Source: Bacteroidales bacterium
GTDB lineage: Bacteria > Bacteroidota > Bacteroidia > Bacteroidales > UBA932
Assembly (NCBI GenBank): GCA_017527415.1
Contig: JAFXQA010000003.1
Coordinates: forward strand, 1-64,000
DNA: 64,000 bases
Reading direction: 5' to 3'
In this document: piece by piece, positions 44,755 to 52,859 of the stretch
Layout: each line of letters starts with the position of its first letter
How positions within the stretch are numbered: the stretch's first letter is position 1
Translations under genes and position numbers: made by a program
Notes under the pieces: model-generated
Told to the model about the DNA's origin: nothing
Database searches by the model: none
Seen by the model: only the letters and a program-made list of their open reading frames with translations

Positions 44755-46112
44755 TTGGTAACGGTATATTGCAACTTGGCGTTAAGACCTGTCCGACTGA
44801 TGGTTACTTTGGCCTTTTGGCCGGATGCAGTCTTCATGTATAGGGGCGTGTCGGTCGCAAGCCGCACGGACGAGCACGACACCGTGTAGCGAGGTACCAG
44901 CCCAATTACGAAACAGTTCTCCCCATCCACCAGGGGCTGCGGAAGATGGCCGCGGTACTTGTGTTCCACCGGAGTGCCGCTGCGGTAATCTATCACCGAC
45001 AGGGCGACCAGGGAGCCTTCTCCTTTGACCCGACCCCGCGCAGAGCGCACTATCTTGAGAAAATACCGGCAATAGTCCGGATCGGTGGACGGGATGTTGT
45101 CGGTAAGGTCCAGAGCGAACTCCAGCGGCGCCTTGTCGTAGGTCCCGCGCATGTAATGATCCCCACCCTTGTTGCTCATGCCGGTCTGCAGATAATAGTT
45201 GTCCGGAACGCCAGCCGAAACCTTGTCGGTCGCGCCTATGTTATAGGCGAGATCGTCGCGGGAAGAATAATCTATGGTAAGCTTGAATAGGATGCGGGGT
45301 TCCTGGTACTTGACTTCGGCCGTTATGGCATCTTCGCTGAGTGTCCTGGATAAGACGTTTTTGTCCCGGAAGAAGTCGTACGGATAATAGAAGCGCCCCC
45401 TGTCGTGGGACCTGGTGCCCCAGCTGTTCGCCACTATAAATGCTCCTTCGTGCTTGCCTCCGGAGTTATCGGTGTAAGTGACGAGGTCGTCGTAGCCAAC
45501 AATAGTCATAGCGTGGCCTCCATCGTTCGGAAGGGTGGTCACCAGCGCCTTGTAGCCTGTGCCGGAAGGACCGTCGTAATTCTCAACCATGTTCCATCCG
45601 TAGCAGTTGCCCGAGAAGGAAAGAATGCCGCCCGGACGGCCGTCGCTGCCGGCAAGATACCTCTTGTACGTATCTACGTCCCTGTCGAAGCGCACGAAAC
45701 GTGCAACCCTGTACCTCAACGCATTATGATACTTCTCGAAGCCGGAAGGCCAGGTGAAGGAAGAGGTCATGAGGGTGGAGAAATCCTCTTCGGTCATGGC
45801 GCCGGAACGCATGGCCACGAACAGCCCGTCTTCGGCAAATCCGCCCTGGTCCACTCCGTCGTTGACGAGGTTCCAGATGAACTGGTAGCTGAAGCGGTTG
45901 GCGGGGCTGGCAGATGCGTCCCTGTCCAGGTAGCGGTTCATCTCGTAGGTGAATACATAGCCAATACTGGATGCCTGGGCGCAGGAGCCTCCGCTCTGGT
46001 CGATGATGGGAGGAAAGTATTTGTTGGTGGAGTTGTCTACATACTGAGGCAACTCCTGCCCGGTCACAAGGACTGGCAGGAGTGAAAGCAGCAATGCGAC
46101 AACAAATCTCAT
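44751..46112 (-). CDS. Papain-like (C1 family) cysteine peptidase, secreted
   Basis: A 453-residue protein with a cleavable signal (to about residue 19) and no propeptide domain. The active site is complete: Q39 and C44 (DQSGGSCAQASS), H200 (GGHAMTIVGYDD), N229 (VANSWGT). The ~210-residue C-terminal part is beta-rich (KLTIDYSSRDDLAYNIG, YYLQTGMSNKGGDHY) and may be a substrate or surface domain. It overlaps both neighbours by ATGA, so it is made in step with the clan CD proteins and the HmuY-like lipoprotein. Confidence 0.9.
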   Translation of the reverse strand: MRFVVALLLSLLPVLVTGQELPQYVDNSTNKYFPPIIDQSGGSCAQASSIGYVFTYEMNRYLDRDASASPANRFSYQFIWNLVNDGVDQGGFAEDGLFVAMRSGAMTEEDFSTLMTSSFTWPSGFEKYHNALRYRVARFVRFDRDVDTYKRYLAGSDGRPGGILSFSGNCYGWNMVENYDGPSGTGYKALVTTLPNDGGHAMTIVGYDDLVTYTDNSGGKHEGAFIVANSWGTRSHDRGRFYYPYDFFRDKNVLSRTLSEDAITAEVKYQEPRILFKLTIDYSSRDDLAYNIGATDKVSAGVPDNYYLQTGMSNKGGDHYMRGTYDKAPLEFALDLTDNIPSTDPDYCRYFLKIVRSARGRVKGEGSLVALSVIDYRSGTPVEHKYRGHLPQPLVDGENCFVIGLVPRYTVSCSSVRLATDTPLYMKTASGQKAKVTISRTGLNAKLQYTVTK

Positions 46113-48271
46113 TCAGAGATGCGTTTGAAGGTCTTCAGGGCTTCCCGGCTCACTTCTTCGGGGAGAGCATCGTCGGAACTCATTGCCTTGGCAACACTGG
46201 CTATTTCGCCGGCATTCCAGGCGTGGCCGTGCCATCCCAGGGCCTCGAGGAGGGTCACCTGGACCTTGGCATCAGTGCAAGACTGCAGGTATTCAAGCAG
46301 GCCGGGCACGTTGCCATAATTGAGGTTGGAACGGATCTGGCGAATGTTGGTGCGGCGTTCCTTTGCGCTGGTGGCAGGATCGGTAATGGCAGCCTGGTCG
46401 TCGAGGAAGCGGGTTGCGGATCTTTCGAAAGACTGCCTCAGCTTGGCGGCATCCTCCTCGGCGTTCACCATCTTAACGTCTGCAATCTGCTTGTCGAATT
46501 CGGCAAAGAGTGCATCCTTGTCGAAGGAGAGCAGGGAGTAGGAGGTGTCGAAAACGATTCTGGAGGTGGCGTTGTTGGTGAGGAACATCTTCACCATGCC
46601 GGGAATCAGGCGCGGATCACCGCTCTTTCCGGCATACTTGACGGCAATGCGGCGGATAAACTCATCGGCATCGTCCATCGCAAGGCAGATGGCCTCCACA
46701 AAGGCATCTCCCTTGGCCCTGGACAGACAGTAGAATGCCTCCAGGCGCACCACGGCATAAGGAGAAGTCTTGCAGATGTCCAGCAATTTGGCCGTGGAGA
46801 CGGCACCCTTCCTGTAGAGATGCTCGAGCGCGAGGGCCTTCTGGTCGGGGGTTCCTTTGCGCAGGAGGCGCTTCCAGACGCACTTGCTGTCTTTCTGGAT
46901 AAGCTTGTCGAGATTCTTTCCGGAATATGCGAAGCGGAAGGTCGGGTCCCCGATGAGATGGCTCTCGATGTAGGGAGCGTAGCGCACGAGGTCGCCGGCG
47001 CAACCGCCTGCTGCCACAATGCCGAAGAAACGGTCGTGCCATTTATCCTGAAGGGAATTCACGCTGTTGGCCTGCACGGCGACGGTGCCTCCTTCCTGGA
47101 AGATATATTCGTCGGCTATGCAGTTGTTCAGTTGGAAGGAGCCGTTGTAACAGGCATCAAGGATTACGAGCTGGGCGGAGGGCTTGTAGCCGTAGGCGGC
47201 AAAGTCCTCTATGTAGAGGTCGAGCGAGGCGTCATCAAGCGAATCGGCCTTGTGGATATCCTCATCGAAGGCATCCTTGAACCAGCTGTCCGGCACGTCG
47301 AAGCGGGCCTTGAGATCGGCCTGGAGCTTCTTGTAGTCCTTGCCGCGCGCCCTGGCACGGTAGAGATGGTCGCGAAGGTTCTTCATTATATATTCCTTGG
47401 CATCCTTCACCATGTAGGGACGCTCCGCGGCGTTCAGGTACTCGGTATCGGGGGCGCCATGGTGATGCAGCATGGCCACGTTGAGTTCGGGGCGCATTAT
47501 CTCGTTCATCAGATGAGGCTTCACGGGCACTACATCTGAATAATCGATATAGCTGATATGGTTGCGGCCATCATCTATCAGGGGGAAATGCTCGAACCAT
47601 AAGCGTTTCTCGTCGAGGCGCGCGGTCTTGCTCTCGGAGATGTAACCATGCCCGCTGAAGAAGAGCATCTGGTCCATCACAGGAGGATTGAGGCGGGCAT
47701 CTGCAGCTTTCAGGAGGAAGGCCTTGAGGGCATCTATACGCACCTTTCCATTCTCGTCCATAGGGCGGATGCGACCTGTGAAGATGTCCGGGCTGAGTGT
47801 CTGGGCACCGTCAGCCGTGAGACCATAATAGTATAGAGGTGTTCCCTCGTCGTGCCCGATGAACTCGAACTCGAGGGAGAAATCGTCGTAGAAACGGTCG
47901 CTGGGAATCGAGGACTGCTCGCGCGGGTATTTTTCCTCATCCATCTTGAAGGCGCTGGCCAGATGCTGTGCTCCGCGGACCATCGCAACGGGAATGTCTC
48001 CCACGAAAACAGCCCCTACAATGGGGTTCCTGCGGGAGAAATGGAGCCCTTTCAAGACTGCACGGATGCTGTCCGGCACGCCCCATACGTCCTCCACTAT
48101 CTGCACTTTGTAGCCGTCGGCCTTGGCGATGGCGGCGGCATAGGCATCCACTTCAGCCTTGGCGGCGGAGTAACTCTCGGGGTCGATTACTATTGCGAAG
48201 CCCTCCTTCGCCCCGGCGGAAAAAGCGCTCAGTAGCAAAAGGCAGGAAAAGAACAAACGGATTGTTTTCAT
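46109..48271 (-). CDS. Gingipain-like (clan CD, C25-type) peptidase with HEAT-like repeats, secreted
   Basis: A 720-residue protein with a type I signal peptide (to about residue 21). The caspase-like fold shows the clan CD pair H271-G272 (MLHHHGAPDT) and C374 (VILDACYNGSF), with AVFVGDIPVAMVRG and SIPSDRFYDDFSLEF in the N-terminal half, as in gingipain-type catalytic domains. The region ~290-365 is an insert not present in the paralogue next door. Residues ~480-720 are helical HEAT-type repeats (VRLEAFYCLSRAKGDAFVEAI). No T9SS sorting domain is visible. It lies 9 bp after its paralogue. Confidence 0.85.
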   Translation of the reverse strand: MKTIRLFFSCLLLLSAFSAGAKEGFAIVIDPESYSAAKAEVDAYAAAIAKADGYKVQIVEDVWGVPDSIRAVLKGLHFSRRNPIVGAVFVGDIPVAMVRGAQHLASAFKMDEEKYPREQSSIPSDRFYDDFSLEFEFIGHDEGTPLYYYGLTADGAQTLSPDIFTGRIRPMDENGKVRIDALKAFLLKAADARLNPPVMDQMLFFSGHGYISESKTARLDEKRLWFEHFPLIDDGRNHISYIDYSDVVPVKPHLMNEIMRPELNVAMLHHHGAPDTEYLNAAERPYMVKDAKEYIMKNLRDHLYRARARGKDYKKLQADLKARFDVPDSWFKDAFDEDIHKADSLDDASLDLYIEDFAAYGYKPSAQLVILDACYNGSFQLNNCIADEYIFQEGGTVAVQANSVNSLQDKWHDRFFGIVAAGGCAGDLVRYAPYIESHLIGDPTFRFAYSGKNLDKLIQKDSKCVWKRLLRKGTPDQKALALEHLYRKGAVSTAKLLDICKTSPYAVVRLEAFYCLSRAKGDAFVEAICLAMDDADEFIRRIAVKYAGKSGDPRLIPGMVKMFLTNNATSRIVFDTSYSLLSFDKDALFAEFDKQIADVKMVNAEEDAAKLRQSFERSATRFLDDQAAITDPATSAKERRTNIRQIRSNLNYGNVPGLLEYLQSCTDAKVQVTLLEALGWHGHAWNAGEIASVAKAMSSDDALPEEVSREALKTFKRISE

Positions 48272-48280
48272 ATCAGGTTA

Positions 48281-50083
48281 TCAGTATGTATATGCAAGAC
48301 GGTGCCATTCGATGGCTTCTTTTATGTTTGCGGCCAGCACCTCGTTGGAGCAGGTGTCGGCAAAGTCGCGCACCTCGCGCAAGCGGTAGGCGGGGAGGTA
48401 GATACGGAAAGATCTCGACAGGAACATCTTCCATTTTTCGCTCAGTTCACCGCTGATGAGTTTGTCGATGTCCTCGTCCCAGGTTCCGCAGCGGGTGTTG
48501 GCTATGGAGCGTACTTTTTCGAAGTAAGCGGTGTCGGCACTCTGGCAGGCAAGGCTGTCAAGAGAAGCCTCTATGGCGGAGAGCATCTGCTCCCGGGGGA
48601 AGAACTGGAGGCTCTCATAGGTGTTCTGTCGCACTCGGGCCGAGGCGTTGTTGAGGGTTGCCATGCGGGCTACCAGCGGTATCAGTTCCGGGTCTCCAAG
48701 CGGAGCAAAGCAGTTCACAGCCTCGCGCTGGATCTGCTCGGCGCTGTCTTCGATGGCTATTTTGACTGCTTTGAGGCGGGTTGCATGGTCGCAATTCCTG
48801 ATGATTGTGTTGAAAGCCTCATGCCTTTCGAGGGATACGGGAGAAGACTTAAGGATGCCGAGCAGCTGCTCCGGGCTCTTCTTGCCATAACGGATATCGA
48901 GACAGGCCTTGTCGGCAGAGTTGCGGACCTTCTCTTTCTTGAAGGTAAATGTGGGATCTCCAACTATGTGCATCTCAAGATAAGGAGCAAAACGGTTAAG
49001 GTCGCCAACAGGATAGCCCTGGGCCACCAGACCGAGAAATTCGTCCGGCCACTTGTCCTGCAGCACATTGACTGTGCCGCCCCATGCCACCAGGCATCCG
49101 CCGGGCTGGAATATATACTCGTTGGCTATACAGTCTTTCATGTTGAACGCTCCGTTGTAGCAGGCGTCCATCAATACGACTTTCGCCTCCGGGCGGAAGT
49201 TCGTAAAGTCTTTCAGGGTCAGATTGTCCTCTTTCCTGACCTTGAAGTACTGGGTGTCAAAATCCCCGTGGTGATGCAGGATGGCAATATCCAGTTCCGG
49301 GCGCATCAGCTCGTTCTGTATACGGGGTTTCAATGGATCGAAATCCGTATGGTCCATGTAGGTGAACGCATCCGGAAGAGCTTTCATCCACGGGAAATGC
49401 TCACGGTGCGCGGCCTGCTCGTCGATATGGGCCCACTTGCTTTCTGCAATGCTACCCGATCCGTTAAAGACAAACAGATGATCCATCCTGTCCGGATTCC
49501 GGTGATAGCGGGCGGCCTTCGCAAGATAAAGGCGGAGTTTGTCATAACGGGAGGATGCTTCGGTGTCCGTAGGACGGATGCGGCCGCTGAAAATGTCCGG
49601 TTGCAGCGGAACGTCTCTCCCGGATGTCAGGGAATAGTAGAAATAAGGATCCCCGTCATCGTCTTTACCGATATACTCGAACTCGAGATCGAAGTCGTCA
49701 TAGTAACGATCCGACGGCACGCTGGACTCTTTGCGGGGCCGGGTCTGATCCATCTTGAAGGCGCTGGTAAAGAACTGGGCGTCGCGGACCATCGGTATGG
49801 GAATGTCGCCAATGAATACGGCGCCGCATATCTTGCCTTTGGAATAGAGGGTTTCAAGCTGTTCCCGTATTTCTTCGGGGCTCTGCCATTCTTCACAAAG
49901 GCGGATTACGTTGTATCCGTCCGCCTCACGCAGGGCACTCTCATAGTCGGCGAGCTCGGCAGCCGCTTCGCGCTCGCTGACAGGATCTATAACTACAGCG
50001 ACCCCTGCCCGATTGGAGCAGGAGGATAACAAGCTGAATATCAGAATGGCAGAAACCCCTGCCATTATCGATTTATAATTCAT
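48281..50083 (-). CDS. Gingipain-like (clan CD, C25-type) lipoprotein with HEAT-like repeats
   Basis: A 600-residue paralogue of the next gene, but with a lipobox (LSSC, C22), so it is membrane-anchored while its sister is free. Active-site residues are H272-G273 (ILHHHGDFDT) and C308 (VLMDACYNGAF). It lacks the ~70-residue insert between the His and Cys. AVFIGDIPIPMVRDAQFF and VPSDRYYDDFDLEF match the sister closely. A helical repeat region follows from ~residue 400. The two probably arose by tandem duplication. It follows the outer-membrane barrel gene by 10 bp. Confidence 0.85.
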   Translation of the reverse strand: MNYKSIMAGVSAILIFSLLSSCSNRAGVAVVIDPVSEREAAAELADYESALREADGYNVIRLCEEWQSPEEIREQLETLYSKGKICGAVFIGDIPIPMVRDAQFFTSAFKMDQTRPRKESSVPSDRYYDDFDLEFEYIGKDDDGDPYFYYSLTSGRDVPLQPDIFSGRIRPTDTEASSRYDKLRLYLAKAARYHRNPDRMDHLFVFNGSGSIAESKWAHIDEQAAHREHFPWMKALPDAFTYMDHTDFDPLKPRIQNELMRPELDIAILHHHGDFDTQYFKVRKEDNLTLKDFTNFRPEAKVVLMDACYNGAFNMKDCIANEYIFQPGGCLVAWGGTVNVLQDKWPDEFLGLVAQGYPVGDLNRFAPYLEMHIVGDPTFTFKKEKVRNSADKACLDIRYGKKSPEQLLGILKSSPVSLERHEAFNTIIRNCDHATRLKAVKIAIEDSAEQIQREAVNCFAPLGDPELIPLVARMATLNNASARVRQNTYESLQFFPREQMLSAIEASLDSLACQSADTAYFEKVRSIANTRCGTWDEDIDKLISGELSEKWKMFLSRSFRIYLPAYRLREVRDFADTCSNEVLAANIKEAIEWHRLAYTY

Positions 50084-50093
50084 TCCTTATTGT

Positions 50094-51671
50094 TTAAAAG
50101 TTCAGGAAGGCCCCTGCGGACATTGCGCAATAATCGGTCCCTTCCAAAGACGGGCTTTGCAAGGCAGCGCCCGTCTGACGCAGTATTGAGCCTTTGGCGA
50201 AAAGGCCGGGGCGCAGTTTTCCGCCTTGCGATGCCGGCATCACCCAGTCGGCACGGATGAATGCGGAAATCCTGGCCGATGTCTCGTAGGCAAAAGCCGG
50301 AGCGACATACCATTCCGAAATATCTTCTTTGGCCGGAGCGGAGTTTCCACTGTCGTAAGAAGGCTCTCCCAGAGGGAGGACATATCCTGCACCCGCGCTT
50401 ATGTCGAGAATGTGTTTCCCAATCAAAAATGTCTTCCACCCACTTGCGGACAGTTCAAGGAGATTCCAACTCTGAACATGCGGATCTCCGTCGGTATAGT
50501 GAGTGTCGTTCTCCATGCAGACCCCTGCATTCAGGACGGCCGACCATGAATCCGGGCTGCTGACTCTGTAACTGCCTCCTGCCCGGAGCCGGAAAGCCTC
50601 GTTGTTCAGATATCTGCTTTTCACTTCAAAATAGGTCCTGTTCCCATGCTCGGTATCGACGCTGCGTTTCTGGTCGTACCAGTATCCCTCGCGCATCTTG
50701 AAATCGGCCGTAAGGGAAATACTGTGAACAAGCTGTTTCTTGATGTCCAGGCGGTCCGTGAGCTTGAACTGCATGTGGGAATAGTCTCCGGCTTTCCACT
50801 CATAAGAAGAACCGCCGTCGCGGGCATCTTCCTTGCCGGAATCGAAGACAATTTCTACAAAATTGACTGTCTGCCCATAATCCGCAAGCGCGTTGATTCC
50901 TCCCGTCCACGTAATCCCGGAATACTCGCGGGGCGCAGTGGAACTGTCGGATGAACTGAACGCGAAGAAATCGCCCATTCCCTTCATCTTGTAATAACGG
51001 TATACCTTCTGGCCGTCTTCGAGGTAGTAGCGGAAATCGGAACGGAACAATTCAGCTCCGCCGAAAACACCAAGAGTCCAGATATCCCCGACAGGGCGCT
51101 CTATTCCGAAGGAAACCGGTATGCGGGAGATGTCGTTACGAGGACGAGGATCCCGGATATCGGACAGCGTCCCTGTTTTCAATGCGACGGACCCTCCGAC
51201 TACCCAGCCTGAACCAAAACTCCATGACAAGGCGCCGTGAATGTCGAAAAGTTCCGTCACTGACCTGTCCGACAGGGAATCGCAGATTACGTAAGGATTG
51301 TCCGGGTCGTTGCCGATCAGAGAGTTCCAGTTCCGGTCGAATTCCCTGGTATTGCGGTAGCGGATACTGCCCGCAGTACGGAATCTGCCTACACTTTGGA
51401 GTTCCTCGACTCCGATATCCATTTCGCTCTTGCCCGAAGGTGCATCCGGCCTGTGGAATGCTCCGTTTTCGTAATTCCATCCGGCAATGACGGAATGCCA
51501 GTCGGATGTTGGGTTGGAGTAGCTGGCGGAGGGAGAGGCGCTTCCGCTCCGGGTGTTGAATAATTCGTTATTCCTTTGCTGGTGCCAGACTTGAGCGAAT
51601 GCGTCCCCTGCCGGTGAAAAAAACACCGGCAGAAGGAGCATCACGCAAATCTTATTCAGTTTATTCAGCAT
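50094..51671 (-). CDS. Outer-membrane beta-barrel protein (DUF6850-like)
   Basis: A 525-residue protein with a signal peptide (cut about residue 26, AFAQ). The rest consists of amphipathic strands rich in Tyr, Trp and Gly, and the chain ends AGAFLNF, a C-terminal Phe suited to BAM insertion. It resembles the DUF6850 barrels that sit next to DUF4876 lipoproteins in Bacteroidales. ATG 51671 overlaps the stop of the DUF4876 gene by 11 bp; a 28-residue upstream extension lies within that gene and lacks a signal shape. Probably an export or import pore of this operon. Confidence 0.75.
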   Translation of the reverse strand: MLNKLNKICVMLLLPVFFSPAGDAFAQVWHQQRNNELFNTRSGSASPSASYSNPTSDWHSVIAGWNYENGAFHRPDAPSGKSEMDIGVEELQSVGRFRTAGSIRYRNTREFDRNWNSLIGNDPDNPYVICDSLSDRSVTELFDIHGALSWSFGSGWVVGGSVALKTGTLSDIRDPRPRNDISRIPVSFGIERPVGDIWTLGVFGGAELFRSDFRYYLEDGQKVYRYYKMKGMGDFFAFSSSDSSTAPREYSGITWTGGINALADYGQTVNFVEIVFDSGKEDARDGGSSYEWKAGDYSHMQFKLTDRLDIKKQLVHSISLTADFKMREGYWYDQKRSVDTEHGNRTYFEVKSRYLNNEAFRLRAGGSYRVSSPDSWSAVLNAGVCMENDTHYTDGDPHVQSWNLLELSASGWKTFLIGKHILDISAGAGYVLPLGEPSYDSGNSAPAKEDISEWYVAPAFAYETSARISAFIRADWVMPASQGGKLRPGLFAKGSILRQTGAALQSPSLEGTDYCAMSAGAFLNF

Positions 51672-52854
51672 CAGCGGCAGTAGGAACAGCGCCCGGAACA
51701 ACCTTTCCGGTGACAAAGTCCTTGGAAGAGTTGTTGGTATCTTTGTAATAAGCACGGCCGTTTTCGACCTTGGACACCTTGCGGCGGACCGCCTGTCCGC
51801 TCCATGCTTCGGGGCCTATGATGCCCTGAGCATCATCCACGGGGAGGAATGTAGGATAGTGTTCTTCCTCGGTGCCGTCCCAGATATCGACTGCGTCAAG
51901 CACATATTCGTTGGGGAATACAAGATACTGGGTAGCGGATGTGGTTCCGGGTGTGGTCATCAGGTTCTCTTCCTTTGAAACATACTGGGAAGGGGTGGTT
52001 CCGGCAGGAAGCTTGATGATGGCTGCTGCATTGGCGAAGAAACCCTGTCCCCAGTTAGCCTGATACTTGTTGCTGTAGTACACAAGTTCGAGATTGGGGT
52101 ATCCCTCGTAGTCTACGTCGTTTGCATTGTATTCGCAGTAGAACTCCCAGTCAGCCTTGGAGAGGTCGGCGCAGTTCGGGTGATCCCCGTCGACATGATT
52201 CTTGGGGTTGTTGGCGACAACCACGCTCTGGCCGGGCTGCAAAGGATACTGGGTACCATTTCCGGGGAATGCGAAAACGGGGCTCTGGCTGGTGCCGCCA
52301 TAGAGCTTCTCGAAGTTGTTGGACTGCCATGCATTGGCCTGCTTCTGGCCGCCCATGCCCCCGACAAGAATGATCTGGTCGAGATACTGGACCTCATCGG
52401 AATTGTTTACGATTTCGATCCATGTGTCGCCGCCCTGAATGTAGTACTGGGCGCCGGGAGAGTACTGGAATGCCTTGATAAGCAGAGGAGACTCGCTGAC
52501 TACGCTGAGGGCGATGCTGGTCTGGATGTCTTCGTAAAGGGAAACGGCCACGGAGCCGACGACACGGGAAGTACCGGTAACCGCACCGGATACCGTAATG
52601 TCGTAGTCGCCCTGAGTGAGAACCGCGTTGATCGTATAGCCGGTTTCAGTGGCGACGACTTCGAGAGGAGTGGTCTTGGACCCCTTGACTGCCTCTGCGG
52701 TGACATCGGTGACATCGGACACCGTAACGATTTCGGGAAGGGTTACGTTTACAGATAGATTGTAATCCTTTGCCTTCTCCTTGTTGCAGGATGCGGACAC
52801 GACAGCTGCAGCTGCTACAGCCACAATGCTGAGAATTTTAACTGTCCTTTTCAT
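51661..52854 (-). CDS. DUF4876 surface lipoprotein
   Basis: A 397-residue lipoprotein (SASC, Cys ~23) with an N-terminal Ig-like domain (residues 30-125: VNVTLPEIVTVSDVTDVTAE) followed by the DUF4876 domain with FQYSPGAQYYIQGGDTWIEIVN, YPLQPGQSVVVANNPKNH and ANWGQGFFANAAAIIKLP. In this kind of locus the lipoprotein takes the place of SusD beside a TonB receptor. It lies 5 bp after the receptor gene, so a receptor-lipoprotein complex is likely; ligand unknown. Confidence 0.85.
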   Translation of the reverse strand: MKRTVKILSIVAVAAAAVVSASCNKEKAKDYNLSVNVTLPEIVTVSDVTDVTAEAVKGSKTTPLEVVATETGYTINAVLTQGDYDITVSGAVTGTSRVVGSVAVSLYEDIQTSIALSVVSESPLLIKAFQYSPGAQYYIQGGDTWIEIVNNSDEVQYLDQIILVGGMGGQKQANAWQSNNFEKLYGGTSQSPVFAFPGNGTQYPLQPGQSVVVANNPKNHVDGDHPNCADLSKADWEFYCEYNANDVDYEGYPNLELVYYSNKYQANWGQGFFANAAAIIKLPAGTTPSQYVSKEENLMTTPGTTSATQYLVFPNEYVLDAVDIWDGTEEEHYPTFLPVDDAQGIIGPEAWSGQAVRRKVSKVENGRAYYKDTNNSSKDFVTGKVVPGAVPTAADAE

Positions 52855-52859
52855 AAATT

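Noticed and set aside
48302..50029. A 575-codon plus-strand frame (and a similar one at 46082-47539)
   Set aside because: Antisense to the clan CD protease genes, which have complete active sites and proper signal peptides.
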